Assembly: GCA_036873755.1 (NCBI GenBank) | Contig: JAVTVY010018751.1 | Location: 17,851-81,850 of the forward strand | Origin: Hanleya hanleyi | Taxonomy: Eukaryota > Mollusca > Polyplacophora > Lepidopleurida > Hanleyidae | DNA length: 64,000 bases | Direction: 5' to 3' | Shown: positions 59,773 through 64,000 of the stretch, piece by piece | How positions within the stretch are numbered: position 1 is the stretch's first letter | Layout: each line of letters starts with the position of its first letter | Program-made: the position numbers and the translations under genes | Notes under the pieces: generated by a model | What the model was told of the DNA's origin: nothing | Databases searched by the model: none | The model's input: the letters and a program-made list of their open reading frames with translations, nothing else

Positions 59773-61079
59773 CAATGAGAGATTAGTAGAAGATATAAAT
59801 AGATTTAAAAAATTTGTCTTTCCTGTAACAGTTTATGATAAATAAAAATTGGCATTATTTTACTGGAAGAAAAAATTACCTAAATATTTAACCCACAACA
59901 GCTATATGGACAAGTAAATATAAGGGGGGGAATATGACAGGAAATCAGGGAAATTACTGTTAGGGAAGCAAAAGCGGCTATATTTGAAATGACCTACATT
60001 CGGTCACAATGATGGCTTTGCACAGTGTAGAGTGGTGATATGGCAATGGCTGTCTGAACAGCATCCCATCAAACTTGAATACATCCGGCCACTCTTTTCC
60101 ACAGCCGACTTAGCTTGAAATATGCCCCCCCCCATTTGAATACTCGGATGCTACTTGGCGAAATGATTTATGATGGGGACATGGCCAATATTGTTGATAC
60201 TGTGGCCATCAATCTAAGCTTAAATTCTGAACCCTGTTATGCCAGACAAACCAAGGGAAGTGGCTTTGCAGATTTTTTTTACAGCTTGATGAATAGTTTA
60301 GTTGGTGATAATATTTGTTTCAGTGACTTGGACATGTTTTTGCCATATTTCTTTTGATAGTTGTCTCCCCAGAAATCATGGTCAGAGAAGATAGCCTGTT
60401 TCACTCAGAAGGTAAGAAAAAAATGTCAGTATTCATGTCATTTCTACCATCTTACTCAAGGCTGTTCCAGAAAATGGTACCGTACATGGGTTGGTGGGAT
60501 GACTCCCTTTTCTGACCCCAACCACCCATTTATCATTTATCCCCAATGTTGAATGACTGTGTACCACCCACCACGCATATACCATAGAACTGAGAAATCT
60601 TTCTCCCATCCCATGTAGTTTTTTCTGGAACAGCCCTACAGTATTGATATCCTTTGTATCATCTTACTCACTCTTCATGTCGTTTTTGCCGTCTTACTCT
60701 CTCTTGATGTCCTTTCTATAATCTTATTCAGTCTTGATGTCCTTTCTACCATCTTACTCATTCTTGTTGTCCTTTCTACCATCTTACTCATGCTATTTGG
60801 TGTCACTTTCTACCATCTTACCTTCAATTGGCTTACTTAGTAATGGTCTTAACTAACTTCATCATTATATCATGGATTTTATATATACGTAACCATGTAT
60901 CTGTGTGGTCTAATATACCGGGCTCTCTCATAGTGAAGATAATGAAAGAATCACTACGTCTGCATGTTCCTGGACATGACGACACAGAACTTTTTCTGGG
61001 CTTTGATAAGACAGTGCCTGTGTCATGGCTCAACATGGTAGAAGATGATGCTAGGATTAGGAAAGTCCTGCAGGCCTAA
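48511..61079 (+). CDS. F-box protein, short isoform ending in exon K
   Basis: Probable substrate adaptor of an SCF (Skp1-cullin-F-box) ubiquitin ligase. Exons: 48511-48749, 49097-50355, 51050-51249, 51578-51684, 54618-54714, 56148-56214, 58791-58949, 60361-60411 and 60934-61079. Total is 2325 nt, 774 residues, every junction GT-AG and in phase. The F-box (residues about 609-652) reads INRLPDKLLLHVFSFLSP then RTAQVCRRWRYLCATDELWR. Before it is a Trp-rich helical segment (VWQWLNLWADFERVSLLKAV), like the arrangement in FBXO16. The N terminus has a related block (WVESWQPWQQKVLLCGIADR). Residues about 110-480 are low-complexity and likely disordered. Family beyond F-box is not certain; FBXO16 or FBXW10 relatives are possible. 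Confidence 0.8.
49097..50355 (+). CDS. F-box gene exon B, long and low-complexity
   Basis: Begins LPVHQIDVLATTLEPIYHRD, continuing the folded N-terminal block, then about 370 residues rich in Glu, Ser, Thr and Gln with a repeated LIEESQPG (near 49485 and 49590). Ends FFFRDKMEKLG. Acceptor ACTTGCAG, donor GTACCT. 1259 nt gives phase 1 at the end. Confidence 0.85.
51050..51249 (+). CDS. F-box gene exon C
   Basis: PMQKERRRLHRPYSDRDQAD then VKWWPEEPVDGRIYVKARKR to HQVWQ. The basic-rich start follows the acidic linker of exon B. Acceptor GTCCAG, donor GTAATG. Confidence 0.85.
51578..51684 (+). CDS. F-box gene exon D
   Basis: WLNLWADFERVSLLKAVIKV then SNFASYIQQR. Helical segment immediately before the F-box. 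Donor GTAAAC. Confidence 0.85.
51720..52127. mobile_element. MITE with CAGTTTAACATAAAC ends, interrupted by a SINE
   Basis: CAGTTTAACATAAAC (51720-51734) and GTTTATGTTAAACTG (52113-52127) are inverted. Inner arms share AGAATGACTCCGAATGTTGA and CCTGGTGATA. The SINE lies inside the right end. Confidence 0.8.
51918..52112 (+). mobile_element. SINE with 7-bp target duplication
   Basis: Body of 195 bp, from GAGCTTGTCGTAAAACGGTA through a box-B-like GGGGTTCCCGGGTG to the tail TCATACTCACTCACTG. GTTTATG occurs on both sides (51911-51917, 52113-52119). The CTTGTCGTAA...ACTCACTCAC pattern recalls SINE copies in molluscs. Confidence 0.7.
52370..53880. repeat. Minisatellite, 34-bp unit, about 44 copies
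   Basis: Unit AGTCACAATCAGCCAAGTAG followed by TCCGTCATGTAGAT. Two variants, TCCGTCATGTAGAT and TTCGTCATGTGGAT, often alternate, giving a 68-bp higher-order period. Diverged copies extend to about 54110. It lies between F-box exons D and E. Confidence 0.92.
54618..54714 (+). CDS. F-box gene exon E (first half of F-box)
   Basis: LRDARDINRLPDKLLLHVFS then FLSPVDISRTAQ. The LP..LL..IF.FL core binds Skp1. Acceptor TTTTACAG, donor GTAAAC. Confidence 0.9.
54888..55923 (-). mobile_element. Pearl/Helentron-like element, family 1 copy 2
   Basis: Reverse orientation of 5383-6426: GGGGGAC at both limits, GTCCGTCCAT near the left, then about five core units (AAATTTGGTATGTGGGTACC, GGGATTGTTTTTCA). In the intron between F-box exons E and F. 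Confidence 0.7.
56148..56214 (+). CDS. F-box gene exon F (second half of F-box)
   Basis: VCRRWRYLCATDELWRFKCQ EM. The VCRRW...LW pattern is diagnostic. Phase 1 at the end, donor GTAAAA. Confidence 0.9.
56785..57470 (+). mobile_element. Pearl-like element, family 3
   Basis: Hairpin CAGCCCATAGGGCTG, then (CCGT)n at 56828-56878, then three units of about 185 bp with TTCTTGTCCGCTGAATATCT, TTTGGTGAGAGCTTCC and TCAGATGGCTATGATGATGT. Intron between exons F and G. Confidence 0.6.
58565..58746. mobile_element. MITE with CCTCTAATAATTC ends (unexpanded copy)
   Basis: CCTCTAATAATTC and GAATTATTAGAGG ends, interior with CAATTACCCCCAGTTGATTA and ACTTCCTGTGATTG. Same family as 8822-9255 but without the 28-bp repeats. 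A partial relative occurs near 54815-54885. Confidence 0.75.
58791..58949 (+). CDS. F-box gene exon G
   Basis: ENEGLVNMSDLVMKGSKARA then SIDWRKAFRELETITRDARE. The DW(R/K)xxF block just after an F-box is common in FBXW/FBXO proteins. Acceptor TTTACAG, donor GTGAGA. Confidence 0.82.
59220..59345 (+). repeat. Intronic duplicate, copy 1
   Basis: CACAATGACG...GTGATATGGCA...GCATCCCAACAGAATTAAATAC...CTCTTTTCCACA recurs in diverged form at 60003-60112. Confidence 0.5.
59540..59940. mobile_element. Perfect 128-bp inverted repeat with an AAAT microsatellite in the loop
   Basis: Left arm 59540-59667 and right arm 59813-59940 appear identical in inverted form, including CTGTCATATTCCCCCCCTTA at the outside. 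The loop contains (AAAT)n at about 59730-59770. The left flank has further CCCCCCTGTCATGTT repeats. Confidence 0.8.
60003..60112 (+). repeat. Intronic duplicate, copy 2
   Basis: Diverged copy of 59220-59345, on the other side of the 128-bp inverted repeat. Confidence 0.5.
60361..60411 (+). CDS. F-box gene exon H
   Basis: 51 nt encoding VSPEIMVREDSLFHSE. Phase 1 at both ends, acceptor TTTTGATAG, donor GTAAGA. Supported by phase and splice sites only. Confidence 0.55.
60934..61079 (+). CDS. F-box gene exon K (alternative terminal exon)
   Basis: MKESLRLHVPGHDDTELFLG then FDKTVPVSWLNMVEDD, ending KVLQA and TAA. Acceptor CTCTCATAG; its two leading bases complete the lone base left by exon H or G. 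No AATAAA was noticed close by. Confidence 0.55.
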
Positions 61080-61723
61080 TTAATGTCAAGATGATATTAA
61101 CCTTCTGATTGTGACACTGACATGTCTTCGAACCATCTTTGAACACATAGGATGTAATAACAAGCAGGTTTGTTACATCTGTCCTGACTTGACCCCAATC
61201 TAGGTAAACCAAGATGGTAAATCAGAGAAATATCATCTAGACGTAACGCTATGAAAACTTCGTTCGAAATGTTCGCCGATATTCTTCGAGATGCCATAAT
61301 AAGCCAATCACAACCATTTCTGACTTTTCTCTCTGACAATGATTGACGTTTACTTCACGGAGATCAACATCTTCGCGCGGCACAATCTTTTGATATTTTC
61401 TACCCCCTAACAAAGCCAGACTTTTCGGTGGGAGTAAACTCTTTGATCTTCACGGACACTGTCTAGAAATGATGGCATATTTGGATACTGTTTCCCGATA
61501 ATGTTTATATATTAGTCCACGTGCTACCTTGTGTAATTACTGTGGGTGTGATTTGAACAAGCTAGCCACCTGATTGGCTAACAATACTAGTTTCAGATTC
61601 GCATGGGATTTATATAGTGCTGAATTCAGATATAGTATTCCGTGATATTATATCTGAGTTTACTGAGATTGACCTGACCCCAGATTTCCTGGATTTAACC
61701 TTACTATCCAATCTACATTACAG

Positions 61724-61765
61724 CTCAGTCTGCCATGGCTCCAAGCAGAGCAAGTGGAATAGTAG
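61724..61765 (+). CDS. F-box gene exon I (longer isoform)
   Basis: 42 nt, AQSAMAPSRASGIV, phase 1 at both ends. Acceptor CATTACAG, donor GTGAGT. Skips exon K if used after H. Confidence 0.5.
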
Positions 61766-63534
61766 GTGAGTTTTACTGTCAAGTGATCTGCCATTATCCA
61801 GGCCTTCAATTGAGTGCCTTCTATATTTCCTATATTTTGTAGTCATTCCAATATTTTCCTATATTTTACTCAAAACCTCCTATATTTCCTATATTTTGAC
61901 TTTTTCTCATGAAAACTTTCATCAGTGCTCTGTAATGAGTCAAACTGACATGAGGAAATATATTTCCTCCTATATTTTCTCCTATATTTTCACTGTGAGC
62001 CACTTGTAGGCCTGATTATCATATTATCATTTCATCCTCTGGTCATCAGTGGATCAACCTCTGTTTGATCAGCCTGTTTTAGGGCATGTTATCGAGTAAA
62101 TCCACCTTGTCCACTACAAAATACAGGACAAAGTTACATCTGAGCAGAACATTATTGGGAGAAAAAAGAAGAACCTGTCTGTGCACTGACCCGTGACTTC
62201 AGCTGATCAGCATATGGTTTATGTAATATCCCTTTGCCCAATCTTTTATTCGGGGCAATATTTTGAAGTAGTGATAGCTGGCATATAAGCCAAATTATAC
62301 ATTAGTCAAAATATAGTGACACTTTCTTTGAATAGTGGAAAGATATAGAACATGTAAACAAAATAATGTCAGTTATCAACAATTCAAAATACTGTCCTGA
62401 GTGAATAAAAGATGGGGCAGAGTGAAATTATGTTAACCAGAGTCATGGGTCAGTCCACAGATGGACTCTCCTTGTCCTCCCAAAGTCCGGGTTTGTCTGA
62501 GCATGGAAATGGCAGATTCCTATAGATTTTCTCTCGCATTAAGAAAGTGATCAAATTTATTAGACCTGTAGAGTGGGTGATCATAATTTGAGACAAAATT
62601 TCATACAAATATATTCATTACAGTTCGAAAGTCTTTCAAATTATATTTTACTCTCCTTAGATTCATATGCTAACGATAGGAAGATCATAAACCAGTGTCT
62701 TGTTTTAAAGATGTAATCAGCCTCAAATCTAGGCTGGAATCGATGTCTCAAACCCAGTGAATGTGACATATGTTATGACAGGTACAAAATAAAACACATT
62801 TGACCACAAAATACTAAACTTGTTTATACCATTCACGAGATATAAGGAATCGGTCTTTGAAAATAAATGCATGCCATTTATTTTTTTAAGGCCATGTCAA
62901 GAAGCGTATACGCGTCGCCGTGTGATGCATTCTGCCTATGTATGCTCTGCCACTCTACCGAACATTAGGTGCGAGCCATGATGATATCCCATGGCTGAGG
63001 CTGTTCAATATTCTGATATGGGGCGTCGTTACGTCAGCGAAATGTCAAGTAATAGTATGCAGTGACGTCATTTTCCTCTCCGCATACAACACATGTTCAA
63101 TGGCGAAACAGAAAACCCATCGAAGCGGGCCGAGTTCCAAATTTCTCTGACAAGATATTCTTTCATTCGTTGTATATGGCGATCCCACTATTATCAAATA
63201 TAATACCTTTGATGCTTTAATTAGCAAACTTCACTGCTGATAAACTCATATAGAGTTATCAAAATCCATCGATTTTGAGGCTGATTACATCTTTAAGAAT
63301 GGGAGACAGCTTACTGTAAAATTTGTAAGTCACTGATACCAACTGGACCTATTATTAAAAAAACTGGTACCGTAACACATTATTCTCTTCCCCTCGCCTG
63401 AAATTTTGCAGGCTAAGTTATTAGTAGCCATTGGTATTGAACTCAAATGTCTGCAGGGATGGTATTGTTTTTGTATTGTCTTATGTAACCTGAGTTACCA
63501 CTTGTTTTCTGTGTTATATTCATCATTATTACAG
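61766..63534. other. Intron between exons I and J
   Basis: Contains repeated CCTATATTTCCTATATTTT text (61820-61990). No exon or RNA gene recognised. Confidence 0.5.
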
Positions 63535-63678
63535 AAGAGATACCGTTGAGGTGTGGTATGGAGTCTATATTACATGGGAGGCTCATGGAGGAAGAAGATG
63601 AGGATGAGGACAGTGATGTGTCTGAGGACCTGATGCTTCTGAGGACAGACTATGACTACTACTCCACAGAGGCTCTCA
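63535..63678 (+). CDS. F-box gene exon J (longer isoform, gene continues right)
   Basis: EEIPLRCGMESILHGRLMEE then an acidic run and LMLLRTDYDYYSTEALS. Donor GTAAGA at 63679. The coding sequence is compositionally convincing and in phase with exon I. The next exon is outside the window. Confidence 0.7.
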
Positions 63679-64000
63679 GTAAGATAGAATACTAAAATAT
63701 CACATTTGAGACGCTGTAAGACATATTACTATGACTACGACATACTCAGCCACTATGTAAGACATAGTACTATGACTGCTACTCCACTGAGGCTAAGCTA
63801 GATCACTAGAATGATCACATTTGAGACACTATGTAAGACATATTACTATGACTACGACATACTCAGCCACTATGTAAGACATATTACTATGACTGACATA
63901 CTCGGACACTATGTAAAACATATTACTATGACTAAGACATACTCAGCCACTATGTAAGACGTATTACTATGACTACTACTCCACTGAGGCTCTCAGTAAG
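63640..64000. repeat. Tandem repeat seeded by the end of exon J and its splice donor
   Basis: GACTACTACTCCACAGAGGC then TCTCAGTAAG at the exon J end recurs with one change at 63971-64000. In between are units of ATGTAAGACATATTACTATG ACTACGACATACTCAGCCAC. The array runs off the window. Confidence 0.75.

Noticed and set aside
60115..60357. 80-codon plus-strand frame before exon H
   Set aside because: Lies in duplicated intronic sequence and lacks homology; the splice acceptor at 60360 explains the boundary better.

Overview
The window is nuclear DNA of an animal, most likely a marine invertebrate. Small coding exons with GT-AG introns and matching phases are scattered through AT-rich, repeat-dense sequence. 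Elements resembling the bivalve pearl/CvA type (an ACGG-type microsatellite next to tandem repeats of about 115-185 bp) and a SINE ending in an ACTCACTCAC-type tail point weakly to a mollusc or other lophotrochozoan. This is inference; no species marker is visible.

Three host genes can be reconstructed by homology and splice phase. (1) About 622-7021, plus strand: an SLC25A45/A48-like mitochondrial carrier whose first exon lies left of the window. It has two paralogous, phase-compatible 3' terminal exons (4197-4666 and 6504-7021). (2) 12588-28156, minus strand: a complete CDKN3 (KAP) dual-specificity phosphatase in seven coding exons, 205 residues. The catalytic loop HCFGGLGRS is on a 32-nt micro-exon. 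(3) 48511 to the right edge, plus strand: an F-box protein. One route ends at 61079 (774 residues); another continues through 61724-61765 and 63535-63678 past the window. The carrier and CDKN3 converge; CDKN3 and the F-box gene diverge, separated by about 20 kb of mobile DNA.

Most of the rest is mobile or repetitive. A DIRS-type tyrosine-recombinase retrotransposon (16244-20757) sits in a CDKN3 intron with its inverted terminal repeats and internal complementary region preserved, but its reverse transcriptase core is missing. Three sets of pearl/Helentron-like elements occur (5383-6426 and 54888-55923; 14391-16243 and 36792-38776; about 56785-57470). A 10.2-kb non-coding foldback structure (31447-41606) made of nested inverted and tandem repeats fills the CDKN3/F-box interval. 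Also present are an 846-bp foldback element with a 10-bp target duplication, a Tigger/pogo derivative, hAT-like ends, several MITEs, a SINE nested in a MITE, and large minisatellites of 28, 34, 40 and about 130 bp.

Nothing indicates that the three genes share a pathway: one is a mitochondrial solute carrier, one a cell-cycle phosphatase and one a probable SCF ubiquitin-ligase adaptor. The most interesting points are the duplicated terminal exon of the carrier, tandem repeats that carry copies of the F-box gene's start codon and of one splice donor, the RT-less DIRS element, and the 10-kb foldback.
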